Shown here piece by piece: positions 9,198 to 20,284 of a stretch of 64,000 nucleotides of DNA. Each line of letters begins with the position of its first letter. The stretch's first letter is position 1. Below the pieces are notes generated by a model. That model worked only from the letters and a program-made list of their open reading frames with translations. It was not told the DNA's origin and searched no databases. The stretch is from Eutreptiella sp. 'Long Island Sound 2002' (lineage: Eukaryota; Euglenozoa; Euglenophyceae; Eutreptiales; Eutreptiaceae), in contig OZ038385.1 of the NCBI GenBank assembly GCA_964036045.1, positions 24,636,853 through 24,700,852 on the forward strand, given 5' to 3'. The position numbers and the translations under genes are program-made.

Positions 9198-10707
9198 TGA
9201 CTCAGACATCCCCCATGCTCTGACACAGCGGAAATCTGGAAACGAGTGTCAGAGCCATCGAAAAGAGCACAAACAATCATCATAGGGCGGGTGGGCGGGT
9301 GCAAAATCCAAACGGGTGTGGGCATTGCATAAACACGCCCCTCCCTAGCCCTGAACACCCTGCATAACTCAATTGATGGTGTTTAGGCCATAAACTACCT
9401 ATGCAAAGCCCCTACACGTGCCATTGACACCCCCCTCCCTAGCTGCAAATTCCCGGTGACAAGCCAAGCCGCAGCGAAACAATGCCACCCAATGGCGCGA
9501 AGGGGAATCAACAAGCAGAATGAGAGTCATACAATGCTGAAATGCACCTTGAGGATTTCCGGCAAATTTTTTTTCGGAAAACAAATTTTTTTTTTCGGAA
9601 AATGTTTTTCCCGAAACTTTTTTTATCCACCAAATATTATGTCATTTGGGACCCAGGTGTAGGCAGGAAGCAAACAGATGCAATTGTTGCAGCCAGAATG
9701 AGTTTTCGAAGTCGGTAGGTACTCGCGAAATTTTCCAACTCAACGATATGTCAAAAATATGGCAAAAACACGGTTTTTGAGCCTAGCTAACCCTACCCTA
9801 AAAACGTTTTTCAGGGGGGTCTACCGGGGGCCACTGGTGCAAATGTAATGCAACCGGACCCCACGGTTGCGTCCGGCATGCAAATAAAAGGTCGAGAATC
9901 CGTTCGGAATGTCCCCAGGTGCCACCAACTCGGAGGAATGAAAAATCAAAGTTTTACTAAAAATAGTAACATTTGTTACCAAAAGTAGCGAAGCGGAAAA
10001 ATTGGATCTCAAAATGGGGCAGCCCTAGAGGGAAATGGACCCCACCAATGCGACAAGCGTGCAAAAATATGGCCGCAGACGCCGAGGAAAGGGCGAAACA
10101 GGGCCGGTGGGGAGGGGTTCTAAAAATAGAAAATTTGTTACTAAAACCAGCACAAAAATTCTAAAAGTAGAACGTGGTGTTCTAAAAATAGAAACACCCG
10201 GTTTTGAAAAAGTAGGTCCCCCCTAAGCACAATTGGCGGCCCCCATCGCGTCCGGCAACCTCAAAATTGGGGCGGGAGCTCAAACAACATAAGAATTCAA
10301 CGCGTCAAGCCAAAATCTATCCCAAGTGCCCAAAGATGTGGGCAGACCATGGAATAGGCACTGAAACACCCACAACAATACAAAACAATGGCATGGTTGC
10401 ATCCGGCAACCCAAAATTAGGGGGAAAATGCAATACAGGGACGAGGAGGACATCACAATGCAAATGGGAGGAGTAGGTCAAACAAGTGGAAAAGACATGT
10501 GGGCAAGAGAGACAACCACCATCAATCAATGGCAACGGATAAGGGCAAAGGGGTCATATGGCAAAGGGTTCAAAGCATCAATGCGAAATTGCCTGAATAA
10601 AGTGTGAAGAGATGGCAATCCACTCCAACGGGGAAAATTCGATGAAAAAACTTGCTGGAGGGCCAACCTGCCAATAGTTGGTAAAAAAATAGAAAATCAA
10701 CAATAAT
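9198..10707 (-). other. Gy2 3' untranslated region
   Basis: This is AT-rich sequence between the chromodomain and the polypurine tract with no gene. It contains T-rich runs at 9567-9622 and three copies of a short palindrome, TTCTAAAARTAGAA, at 10118-10131, 10159-10172 and 10180-10193. Confidence 0.6.
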
Positions 10708-12648
10708 TCAGCGCAAATCTGATAAAGACACATCAATCCCTTTCCGACGGTTGTACCGAGCCCATGTGTCGTTGATATTATGCAAGAAAGAGCCTGCATA
10801 ATGCCACTCGGGTTCGGGGAACCCCCGAAATTTGACTCGCCACTGTCGCTTCTCCCTAACGACACGATCCTCCAAAACACGCTCGACCACGTAGTGATCG
10901 GTCTCAATCAACCCTTCCCTATCCGTATAATAGTGCAAAGGCACTTTCTTGTCGTCCTTGTAAGGGACATAGGGCTTCAATCGCCGAGAAGTGAAGATCT
11001 CTTCCCTTCCTCGGATATTTACACGGTAGGTGCCCGGTGAGATGCGTCTCAACACTTCACAAGGGCCTTGCCAAACCCTTTCGAGCTTGCCATGCACAGG
11101 AGGGTCTACAATACGATTAGGTACCAATACACGGTCCCCCGGCTTGAACGATTGGTCCGGACGTTTGGCCAAATATTTGGCAAACTCCTTGGCATGGAGG
11201 TCTTCAAGGCGCTTTTTGACTTCAGCATGTTCGTCCAACATGCGACCAAAGAATTGTCCTGCATCCTCAGCCCCATCCTGTAGGGATACGGGCAAACAAT
11301 CCCCACAACCTACAGGATCTCTCCCAAAAAGAGGTCGATGTGGGGAATACTCACTGACTGCCCCCGGCAGATCGTTCAAAGCCCAAAGGGCCAATGGCAA
11401 GCTTTCCACCCAGGAGTGCTTGCTGGAACCCCCACGCTGCTCAAGGTACTGCCTAAGTGAGTTTACAATACTTTGGACAGCTCGTTCAGCACGTCCGTTG
11501 CTCTGTGGTCGGTAGGCCACCGAGCTATGTTGTTCAACTCCACTCATGGCAAACAAATCCTTCAAAAATTCGGAGTTGATAATGGACGCATTGTCACAAA
11601 TGAACTCTTTGGGCAACCCAAACACCTGGACGCATCGATCCAAAAACAAAGAAGCAGCACTCTTACTGTCCAATCCCTGTTCTTGACAAGGGATTGCCAA
11701 TACATACCCAGTTTGACGGCAGACGATGGCCATGTTATAGTCCACCTTTTTTGCAGTGGACTGCTGCAAACACTCGGGCAATTTACAAACGTCAATTGCA
11801 AGGGATGTGAAGGGATACTGCGAAACAGGAGCAAATTCACATGTGTCGGGTTGCTTGCCACGCATTGCCTTCGTGGTTTGACACTCATGACATCGCTCAA
11901 GAATTTTAGCAATGTTGGGTGACAGATTACGCCTACCTCTTGGCAAGTCATAGGCAAGGCACCAAAAATTTCTATCAAACAACTGCACAGTTTTCTCGAC
12001 CCGAGGGTGGCCATAAGAATGTATTGCCACCACCACCTCTTCAAAAAGAGCTGTAGGGCACACAATCTTTCCCTTGAACCAAATCTTTTTTTCGTCATCG
12101 TCCCACCTCATACCGTAATCCCAATAATTCGGGTTTGAGATGACTGGATCGGACTCAAAGTCCCAGTCAGGAAATTCATCCCAATAATGCTCAGTCCAAT
12201 CCTCATAGAGAATTTCGGACTGAGGTGGTATGTTCACCTTGGACACGGCACAAATGAGTCCTTCCGACTCCGGGCAATACGACAAATGACTCATCCGAGC
12301 TTGAAGATGGGCTGCATAGCCATCAACAGTCTCACTGGACCAATTAGCTGCACATCCCTTGACAGAAGCAATAGATGCAGCAAGGTCATTTATCTCTTTG
12401 TCCTGTCTGTCCTGAATGTCCTGAGGACTGTCGTGCAAACACTGAAGAATGGAGGGGCAAGGTTGTACCCATGCTTGATGAGCACTTAGACGCTGCACCG
12501 TGGCATATCCCAGCCATTGGAGAGTTAAGACAGCCCCCACGGCAGTGATGGCATTGAGAAGTTCTGTATCCGACTGGACTTGTGTGTCTCTAGCCCGCTG
12601 GGCCAAAACGTTTTCTTTTCTTTCCTTAAGTTCACGTTCTTGCTTCAT
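10708..12648 (-). CDS. Gy2 integrase with C-terminal chromodomain
   Basis: This 646-codon frame begins at an ATG and is intact. An N-terminal basic/coiled region leads to an HHCC zinc-binding motif (His210, His214, Cys253, Cys256). The DDE core follows: Asp286 (LAIDVCKL), Asp352 (FICDNASI) and Glu388 (SNGRAERAV), with 35 residues between the last two, as in retroviral-type integrases. A GPY/F-like segment (WQGPCEVL...GTYRV) precedes a chromodomain ending in QWRVKFRGFPEPEW. Chromodomains of chromoviruses guide integration to marked chromatin. It lies 6 codon-bases downstream of the RNase H frame and is in phase with it, separated only by a TAG (CAA TAG GGG GTC ATG), so it was probably one polyprotein. 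Confidence 0.85.
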   Translation of the reverse strand: MKQERELKERKENVLAQRARDTQVQSDTELLNAITAVGAVLTLQWLGYATVQRLSAHQAWVQPCPSILQCLHDSPQDIQDRQDKEINDLAASIASVKGCAANWSSETVDGYAAHLQARMSHLSYCPESEGLICAVSKVNIPPQSEILYEDWTEHYWDEFPDWDFESDPVISNPNYWDYGMRWDDDEKKIWFKGKIVCPTALFEEVVVAIHSYGHPRVEKTVQLFDRNFWCLAYDLPRGRRNLSPNIAKILERCHECQTTKAMRGKQPDTCEFAPVSQYPFTSLAIDVCKLPECLQQSTAKKVDYNMAIVCRQTGYVLAIPCQEQGLDSKSAASLFLDRCVQVFGLPKEFICDNASIINSEFLKDLFAMSGVEQHSSVAYRPQSNGRAERAVQSIVNSLRQYLEQRGGSSKHSWVESLPLALWALNDLPGAVSEYSPHRPLFGRDPVGCGDCLPVSLQDGAEDAGQFFGRMLDEHAEVKKRLEDLHAKEFAKYLAKRPDQSFKPGDRVLVPNRIVDPPVHGKLERVWQGPCEVLRRISPGTYRVNIRGREEIFTSRRLKPYVPYKDDKKVPLHYYTDREGLIETDHYVVERVLEDRVVREKRQWRVKFRGFPEPEWHYAGSFLHNINDTWARYNRRKGIDVSLSDLR

Positions 12649-12654
12649 GACCCC

Positions 12655-13200
12655 CTATTGATTGGCATCACTGCTGTGAAAATTGGTGTCATTCGCCAAT
12701 CCGGCCGGATATGCCCACCGGGACAACCCATCGGCGACGGTGTTGTCCTTGCCGGGTTTGTACACCACTTCAATGTGGTACCGGCTTAAAAAATCATGCC
12801 ACCGGCCACGCCTCCTCAAAGGCCCCGAGAGGGTACAAAGATCTTCTTTGTACCAACTCTCCAAAGACTTGTGGTAGGTGTACACAGTGACGTTTCGTCC
12901 CCATATCCAACTTTTAAATTTTAGCACGCAAGAGACTAATGCATAAGTCTCTTGCTCGCGGGTGCTCCAAGCTCTTTGTCCCTTCCCATCCTTCCCTTCA
13001 AGCTTGCGGCTAAAAAAGGCGCAAGGCTTCCACTCTTCTTCAGGGTTTTGTTGTTCCAGGACAGCACCGACTCCATGGTGGCATGCATCCACATGGATGT
13101 GATATTCACCGTCGGGTGATGGTATGTACAACTCAGACTCAGCACTGAGTGCTTCCTTCAACTGAACAAAAGCAGACTCCATCTTAGACGTCCACTGCAT
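12655..13200 (-). pseudogene. Gy2 RNase H
   Basis: This domain would remove genomic RNA during reverse transcription. Motifs in order are the first catalytic Asp in HVDACHHGVGAVL, Glu in STREQETYALV, and DNTVADGLSRWAYPA at the end. The third acidic position is changed: TYHKSLESW here where Gy4 has TDHKSLASW. The frame is separated from RT by a shift around 13205-13268 and ends at a TAG in phase with the integrase. Confidence 0.75.
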
Positions 13201-13267
13201 ACAATTACGCTCCCTTGGTACCCTACAACGTCGCTTACGACCATCTACCCCGGGGACACGCTCATAG

Positions 13268-14197
13268 TTACCTTGCGGGGGACGTCATCAACGGGGCTGC
13301 AATATTGGAAAATTTTCTTATGTAAATTGAATACCAATTTACAACCCCCAAGAATCCCTTCATCTGCTTTGCGGCTTTAGGCTTGGGCCAATTGCATACC
13401 GCATCCACCTTGCAGGGGGCAGGACTACGCATTCCCCCATGCAAAACATGCCCAGAATACTTGATTCTCTCCATAAAAAGATGAAATTTCTCAAAGCGGA
13501 CTTTGAGATGGCATTCCTCTAACTTTTCAAATAACTTAACCACGTTATGAAAGTGGTCTTCGAGGTATGCCTTTGAATCAAGTATTTTGCCCTTACCACA
13601 AAGCTTGGGTCGTGTCCCCGTGAGTAATTCATCGATGTAAATGTGTGTATGCGGCTGTAGCATCTTCAAACAATCACTCACCATTCTCTGGAAAGCTTGG
13701 GGTCCTACCTTCACCCCCATGGGTACGACCCTCCACTCGAATACCCCAAAAGGATCCCAGAAGGCAGTGTATTGCCTACTGCACTCACTTAGAGGCATTT
13801 GGTGGAACCCATCCTCGAGGTCGAGGAGGGTCCTGAGCTGGTTTCCAGCCTGTTTGACAAACAAGTCCTCGATTATCAGCAACGGGATCTCGCAGCGGCG
13901 GAGTTGCCTGTTCACGTACCGATAATCAATGACAAGTCGCCATTTATTTCTGCCAGGCTTTGGCACAAGAAACCCCCAGCTGACCCAGTGGGATTGGCCC
14001 GGCTCAATCCAGCCCTTTTCTTGAAACTCTTTTATTTTTTCAGGCATGGCCTCTTCCCCAAGGCCAACTGCACGAATGGGCTTGTCAGCCTTCGGCCTAG
14101 CATCCGGAATTGGCTCCAAGACACAAATCCCATTGGGACCCCGTTTGTCCATGTTTTTTTCAATCTCCAACCAATGATTACCTCCTTCCTTGAACAC
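13268..14197 (-). pseudogene. Gy2 reverse transcriptase
   Basis: The 309-residue frame covers most RT motifs: WGFLVPKPGRNKWRLVIDYR, LDLEDGFHQMP (catalytic Asp126), WRVVPMGVKVGPQAFQ and the active-site box at residues 187-190. That box reads YIDE instead of the YIDD seen in Gy4. Loss of the second Asp of this pair would be expected to impair polymerisation. The end GVVNWYSIYIRKFSNIAAPL is the usual connection to RNase H. Confidence 0.8.
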
Positions 14198-14883
14198 GGT
14201 ATCTTTGAACCGGTTGTAAATCCAATTCCTTTAATCTTGGCAATGTGGATGTTCAGCATCCGCCCCAATCATAGAAGGCACACACCTATCCCTCGTCCTG
14301 AAAATGGTAACTGGATCACCTGAGGTACCTGAAAAAGGCAAAGGGCGATCATTCGCCTTGAGAGACAGAGTTTGAGACTCCTCTGAAGTCAACTCCCTGG
14401 GAGAGGCATTCAGTAAACCTTTACTCCAATCAGAGATCCTGTCTTGAAGTGGGACCTTTTTTCTTCTCGGATGCACAAACGAGACCTTTGAAATTTGAGG
14501 CTCACACACTTCAGGAAGATCAGAGAAAGGGAGAGGATGACCACAATTTGTTCAATGCATACTCTTTTAACCAGTCGATCCAGAGATTGCTCTTGTTCCT
14601 GAGCTCTTAATTCGGTCCTCGAATCCTTTTCTTGAGACATGACTGTTGAGCAAGGGAGAATGGAATCAAGAATGGAATCATATTCTTGAGACATGACTGC
14701 TGAGCGAGGGAGAATGGAATTTAGAATGGAATCGGGCGGCACAGGTATAAGCCCTCTAGCCGCAGCTGAAACACGCTGGACCTTCCACGCTTTCCGACTC
14801 ATCCCTACGGGTCTGCGAGGGGAGGTGACACATGGGGGCGCATGAGATTTGGTTTTCGTTGAGGCTTCCCAAAATCTCTTGGA
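14198..14883 (-). pseudogene. Gy2 pol linker upstream of RT, frameshifted
   Basis: Short minus-strand frames at 14231-14509 and 14410-14802 overlap in different phases. They have pol-linker character but no domain. Position between methyltransferase-like domain and RT is the only basis. Confidence 0.4.
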
Positions 14884-15447
14884 CTAAGCTGTCGAGCGAC
14901 GACCCGGCCGGTTCCGATGATCTTGAGGAGGGGGATCAACATGTGATTTCTTGAAATCAGTTTGTCCCAAACCTTCTTGATCAGCCCCCAAGGCATCAAG
15001 AAAAATAACTCTTGCACCTGATTTCCCAGGAGAAGGAGGCGTATCTCCCTCATCAAGGAAACATAATGCATCATGCGGCAAATACCACCAATCAACCGTC
15101 ACTTCACCGAGGCCCCAAAACCATTCTTTGTTTTTATGGCGGGGAACAATCATGCTCCCTCGACTTCCTTGCCATATCGCTTTCTCTGCAACTTGTTGCA
15201 GAAATTTATGCGGACACATAACAAATATGGTGTCATCATGCCAAGGCTTGTTGAAACGTTGCGTGACTGCAGCTCCACCTTTAGGAGTGTTGACCCATAC
15301 CCCGGCGCGCTTTCCGGGGCGCTTGACTTTGGTTGTCGAGCGCGGATCTGCAAATGGGTAGCGCTGGGGTTCAAATTCATCTCCAGCCCAATGCAAAATG
15401 CGGTGAAACCATTGAGGATCCAAAGAGAATCGTCCTTCCTTATACAC
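14884..15447 (-). pseudogene. Gy2 methyltransferase-like (DIRS-type) domain
   Basis: The readable core is FNKPWHDDTIFVMCPHKFLQ followed by a Gly-containing turn, SMIVPRHKNKEWFW and a hydrophobic strand ending WWYLP. The order resembles the pattern seen in DIRS elements (PPF, then VVPxWPxxxW, then LP) and in Gy1, Gy3 and Gy4 between protease and RT. The NPPF-like motif has become NKPW, so the MTase motif is degenerate. Activity is unknown; the domain may bind nucleic acid. Confidence 0.5.
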
Positions 15448-15483
15448 TTGTGAGTGTATGGACGTCCTCCTGGATCGCGGCCT

Positions 15484-16065
15484 CTACCTTCCCGTGAGGG
15501 CTGCCACCTTACAATAATAAAGCTGACGCCTTTCCTTGCGATCCTTTGGATTCTCCCTTGGGCGCAACTCCATGCATTTCCCGGAATCCTGGGAATCAAA
15601 ACCTTGTCCTAATAAATTAGAACTCGAAATGGAAGATGATGTTTCAACTTGCTTAGCAAGCACCTGCAGAGTTTCCACTGGTTCCAAGCATTCCTCATCC
15701 CTAAGAAAGCCATACCGACCCAGAAACTTGTCGGGTGGCACGTCAGGGTCAACCGAGCCCTCATCGGATGAGGGGCTCGACTCACATTGTGAGTCCAATT
15801 CAGCACAGTCCAGGTTGGGATCAGCACGTTGCTGAACCCATCTCTCTATTACAGTCTCCGAGATCTCAAGATCCTTGGGACATTCATCGGGAGGCAATAT
15901 TTCTGGAACTGTCAATATCCGGTCTATTAGGGACTCAATGCTCGTTCCTTGATTCGCCCTACAACTATGTAACGCACGTAAAGGAGGCGTATCCTGTTCC
16001 GGTAATTTGGGCCACTCACCAGGGCCCAACTTCTGAAAATGCGCATGCAACATAATGGCTGACAT
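15484..16065 (-). pseudogene. Gy2 acidic pol linker
   Basis: This 193-codon frame is rich in Asp, Glu and Ser (SQCESSPSSDEGSVDPDVPP) with no catalytic motif. It lies between protease and methyltransferase-like domain and is probably a flexible part of the polyprotein. Confidence 0.45.
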
Positions 16066-16612
16066 TCCAGAAATGGCAAATCAGCAAATGGGAGAGAGCA
16101 AAGGACCATCCACATGTCCAATGACCTTAAGAAAAAGCCATCGGGAAGGGGCACCTCCACGTGATTTCTTCACTTGGAGGACAACACTATTGTTCAATGC
16201 CGTCAATGACCCAACGAACATTATTCCTATCAAACCCATAACTTGTGGTATTGAACACTCCACAACACTTGGGCAAAACTCAAGAGGATTTTTGTGTCCT
16301 TGCTCGAAAAAAGTCATCTAGGCACCTTCACAAGTTGCCAATTCATGAGAAGAAACGCCAAAGATGGGTCATGCAAAGAAGAGGATTCATGCAACTCCTG
16401 TAGTTGCAACAAACTATCGAAATATCGATAGTCCCCAAATCTTCATGCACCTCAGTGGCGTTCAATTTCTTGTCATCCACGCAAGACATTGTAGCCGAGC
16501 CTTGCATAGGGCGGCACAACTGCCCGTCATGCTCCACCCCATTGACATCCCGCTCAAGCTCCCGGCTGCCTGCGATACGCAACGATGTCCGTGCCTCCGG
16601 ACGAGGACATTT
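16066..16612 (-). other. Degenerate Gy2 pro-pol junction
   Basis: Only short overlapping minus-strand frames are present. No domain is recognisable. Confidence 0.4.
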
Positions 16613-17188
16613 TTAATCAAATTCATCCCATGGGCCGCCTTGACAAAGGTCCTCCACCAAAGCAAAGCATCCCAGATCAGGTGGGACAACATGTCCATAT
16701 CGGGCAAAAAAAGGTAAACCAGGAATGGCTCGCGCGCCAACCGAGGCCAAATAAACCAAGCAATTGGCGCAGCGCGCCATCACGACCCGGGAACCTCTTT
16801 GCACGGGCACAATGATATCGCTCCGCACCACATATTTTCCACCTTCCAACCCCTTCTCACCAACTCCGAGTAGTGGGAATGGTTGGTTGGCCACCTCCCA
16901 GAATTGTTCGGGGAATAATTCCCAACCAGCAACCACAATCCCCTCATTGCCGGTGTCTGCAAGCGATAGTGCCTCTATTCGTTCCGAGGTCCCTTTGTGA
17001 GGGATATATATCCCCGGAACGATGACGCCCTTCGGCAGCTTCTCGGCGTGCCCAGGTGGAGGCACCTGCAAAATTTCCTCGTCGGCCCCACTGATTCGCA
17101 GAACCGGACGCGTACAATATCCGTCATCCCATGCCTCGGCTTGGTCTACCCACATAATGGGGCATACAGTCGCCGGTGAGGGGCCCAT
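16613..17188 (-). pseudogene. Gy2 aspartic protease
   Basis: The 191-codon frame holds EALSLADTGNEGIVVAGWEL, whose ADTGN is a retropepsin-type catalytic Asp-Thr-Gly. A downstream beta-hairpin-like stretch (RSDIIVPVQRGSRVVMARC) fits the rest of a single-domain protease. It follows gag on the same strand. Sequence is far from the Gy1/Gy3 protease. Confidence 0.6.
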
Positions 17189-17246
17189 ATCCCTACCAGC
17201 CTGGTCAACCTTCTTGGATTTCCAGCGTTGCCGGCAACTTTCTCAG

Positions 17247-18019
17247 TTGTGTCGCTTACCGAGCCGCCCCTCGGCCTTGGCTTTCTCCCGCAACTCCGGA
17301 TGGAGCGTCCAACAATCCTCCGGCGGATGCAGCGTGCTCCCGCAGCCCTTGCAAGGCGGAAACTTCCCACCTTTGTGTGGTCCTTTTGCTTTGCCACCTT
17401 CTTACGCAGGGGGCTTCGCTTGGCCGCCCTTCCCAATTTTCTTGGATTTGAGTTTGTCCTGGAGCCACTCGGGTGCTTTGTGAGGATGCAAGACCCAGCA
17501 ATCCTCAGGGCTATGTCTTCCGTTGCCACATGCCAGGCACTTCGGGATGGAGCTCGCACCTGCGCCTGCCCGTCCTGACATAGCCAGCACCTGGGTTTCA
17601 CAAATCTCTCGAATCTCCGCAATGCTCAACTCCGGGTCCGCTTGTTCTTGATCTTGGTGAACTTCGGGATCCTCGGCTTTGTCCATGTCCTCGACTCCTT
17701 CCATGCCTCTCACCCAGCCTGATCCATACTTGTTCCCCGTCCGTTGAGGAGGCACTTGGGGCTCGGGTTGCGGAGCTTCTGGGATGGCATACCCAAGCCA
17801 CCGCATGATGTGCCCCTTCTTGATCGCCAATTTGTGGCGGGACATGACGGGGTTCATCACGTAGACGATCATCTCGAGGTAGTTGAATTCCAGCCCAACT
17901 TTGGTCTCCTCCTTGATGATTTCCTTGAGCAACCCATCCACCTTCATGGTTGCGATTACGTCCAGTAGCCGATCCTTCGCCTGCCGTTGCGTGATTCCAT
18001 CGCGAACGCGGCAGCCCAA
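17247..18019 (-). pseudogene. Gy2 gag nucleocapsid with two zinc knuckles
   Basis: The first CCHC knuckle is CLACGNGRHSPEDC and the second CKGCGSTLHPPEDC; both have spacing 2-4-4 and both are followed by W-x-LHP, so one is a duplicate of the other. A single in-frame TAA (17402-17404) lies between them (AKPPA stop EGGKAKG). The product ends at 17247. The upstream part (DRLLDVIATMKVDGLL, EFNYLEMIVYVMN) looks like the end of a capsid domain. Confidence 0.7.
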
Positions 18020-18426
18020 GGCTAAAAATGTTCCAAAAAATTAATAAACTCACGTGGCGTTGGAGTTAGTAAAGACGGCTTGACCGTGTGGAAGGCCTCT
18101 AAGATCACGTCGTGGTTCGCCTCCATGACGACTTCCTCCGTCACTTCCCTCAACAAATCTTGGTACCGGAATTGGTACCGATTCAGCATTTCCTCCAGTG
18201 GGTTGGATCAGGAGGCAGGAATAAGAGAAAGCAAGACAGCTCTTCTCATGGCATCCGTCAACCCGTACATCCAATCGCGCTCCCAAGCACGAAAATCCAA
18301 AAACCACTTAATGTCCGTGGTCCGACTTCCATCCCACCGTGGGGCGACGGACATTCCTTAAACGCCCCCCAAAGTTCGCTGGTCCATCACCGGGTTTGCA
18401 AGCCTTCCGTGGACCCCGGGAGGAAA
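18020..18426 (-). pseudogene. Gy2 gag capsid region, broken by stops
   Basis: One minus-strand frame reads DIKWFLDFRAWERDW, MRRAVLLSLIPAS, then a TGA, then NPLEEMLNRYQFRYQDLLRE and on to LEHF. This is the helical, Trp/Arg-rich style of gypsy capsids. The region joins the coiled-coil part upstream through one TGA and one TAA in phase, and shifts frame to the nucleocapsid at about 18020. Confidence 0.55.
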
Positions 18427-19932
18427 TCACCGCGGAGTCGATCCTTCAAGTTGTGGCTCTTCCCAGTCGAGCGGGGCATCCAAAAGTCGTTCAGGGCAGA
18501 CTTCATCAAACGCTATTGCCCGTTGAATTCCCGAGGGCTTTCGTTTCGGAAGCCCAAGCCGATCCTTGAGAGATTCTTGTCGGTTGAACAACTGAAACAC
18601 CATCCGCGGCATAAACCAACCATCACCATCCGCCTCGAAGTACCGGAGGTCCAACCCGGCGCAGTGCCTCCAGTCTCCCCCCATCGCCGGCGGGGTGTGT
18701 CCCTCGTGGGTGCGGGTCCCACTCCTCGCTCCCCTTGGGGCTCTTCCCCGGAAACCCCGGTCATCCGACCGCATGGACGACAAGTCATCCTCGGCCGGGG
18801 GGAATCCAAACCCAGATAGGCTTCCCGCAACCCATTCCTCCCGCGCAAACACTCCAAAAACTCGGACTCGTGGTTCAGACTTCGATGTCGGGATCCCCAT
18901 TGGACTCACCGGTGTTGTACCCGCATGCTTCAATAATTGATATTTGTTCTCCAAGAACAAATTTTTTTTTTGTAATTCACCAATGATATGAGAATCTGGC
19001 CGCATCCCTTTGAGTGGACCGCCATGGAGTCGGGTCCGGATCTCCTCCCTGAGTGCATGTACCTCATGCTCACTTTGTTCCAACCGGGTCATGAGCAATC
19101 GCACCTGTAACTCCAGGGCCTCAACCTTGGCCAATTCTGGCTTGGACATAGTTTCCCAATGGTGCATTCTGCCCGTGAGCGTGGCCACTTGTGCACTGGT
19201 GCTCTCCAGGTTCGCAGCTATGCGTCTCACCTCCATTGCGGGCACCTTCGCCTCTCCAGCTTCCCCTGTGGATGTTGATGAAACAGCAGGGTGCTCCAAG
19301 TTGTGTACCGTATTGATAAGCTTGGAAATAGATGCCTTGTGGCTTTCCACCATTGCCTCCACACCATGCACCCGTTTTTCGGCATCCCCAAAGTTGAGAC
19401 CTATCCGCCGGATTTCCTCCGCCATGTTGGTGGTGACCCGGTCACAATTCAACACCTTGCCTTCCAAACCCTTCAATTCCTAAACCGATTTGTCCAATTG
19501 GGCCCGGTGTGAACTCAATCCAGTTACTTCATTCAACACTCCCTCGAGTTGCCGTTTCAACTCATTGGTGGCTTGCTCCCACCCTTGGCGAGAATGGTTC
19601 ACCTTTGCCTCAAGTGCTTCAGCAACTTGGCGATATTCGAAAGCGGCTGCAGTCGCTTGTTCTAAAGTCAATTGCATTTCCGCTCTCTTCGAGTCCAACC
19701 GGGACCTCTGGTCCTGCACCTCGTTGTTTACCTCGTTCAACAATTGTCCCAACGCCTCTACCCGCGCCGTCAAGGCTGACCCATGGACCTGTACTCCCCG
19801 CGCATGGAGCTCAAGCTCGCGACAGAGGGCTTGGATGACCTGGCAAATTTCCGAAATAGCTGAAACCGCCTCCAAATTAAAGTTTTGGCGATAATTCAAC
19901 GCACCCGTTAGCTCCTCAACCTGCGCCGGCAA
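18427..19932 (-). pseudogene. Gy2 gag N-terminal coiled-coil region
   Basis: Two frames (19932-19480 and 19479-18427) are in phase and separated by a single TAG (GTT TAG GAA). The product is strongly heptad-like (VEALGQLLNEVNNEVQDQRS; ELAKVEALELQVRLLMTRL), followed by a Gly/Arg-rich segment. Long coiled coils at the N-terminus of Gag support particle assembly in other retroelements. No conserved domain is seen. Confidence 0.6.
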
Positions 19933-20264
19933 GGTTGCTAAATCATGAGTCTCAGGTGTCTACTCATCAATCAAGATCCTTTCGGCTGCTTCACTGAATA
20001 TATTCACCATCCGAATCCTCTCAAAGGACCGGTATCCCCATGGTGCTGACTCCATGTTGGTGTCTTCCTGAATGCAGTAGGATGGCTGGCCCTGCCTAAG
20101 TCCAACTGCCAATTCCAAAGGAGACCCAACCGACGACTCATGCCCTGTCGCATAGTCGGAACCCGATTCCTCTGGCCCTGCTGTGATCATCCCGATCATG
20201 GCTGTAACCTCTCCAAGAGTTGTCCCGCTGCCCGTGTTAGAGCCGTAGGCTAAACCCCCGCCCG
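19933..20264 (-). other. Gy2 leader between primer-binding site and gag
   Basis: Short untranslated leader with no gene. A minor open frame on the minus strand ends at 19960 and carries no motif. Confidence 0.4.
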
Positions 20265-20284
20265 GGTAAGCCTCTGCTACCACC
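20265..20284 (-). other. Gy2 primer-binding site
   Basis: The minus strand reads GGTGGTAGCAGAGGCTTACC directly after the LTR. TGGTAGCAGAGG would pair with a tRNA 3' end ...CCTCTGCTACCA, probably a methionine tRNA. Gy3 has TGGTAGCAAGAGGC at the same place, so both families appear to use the same primer. Confidence 0.65.
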
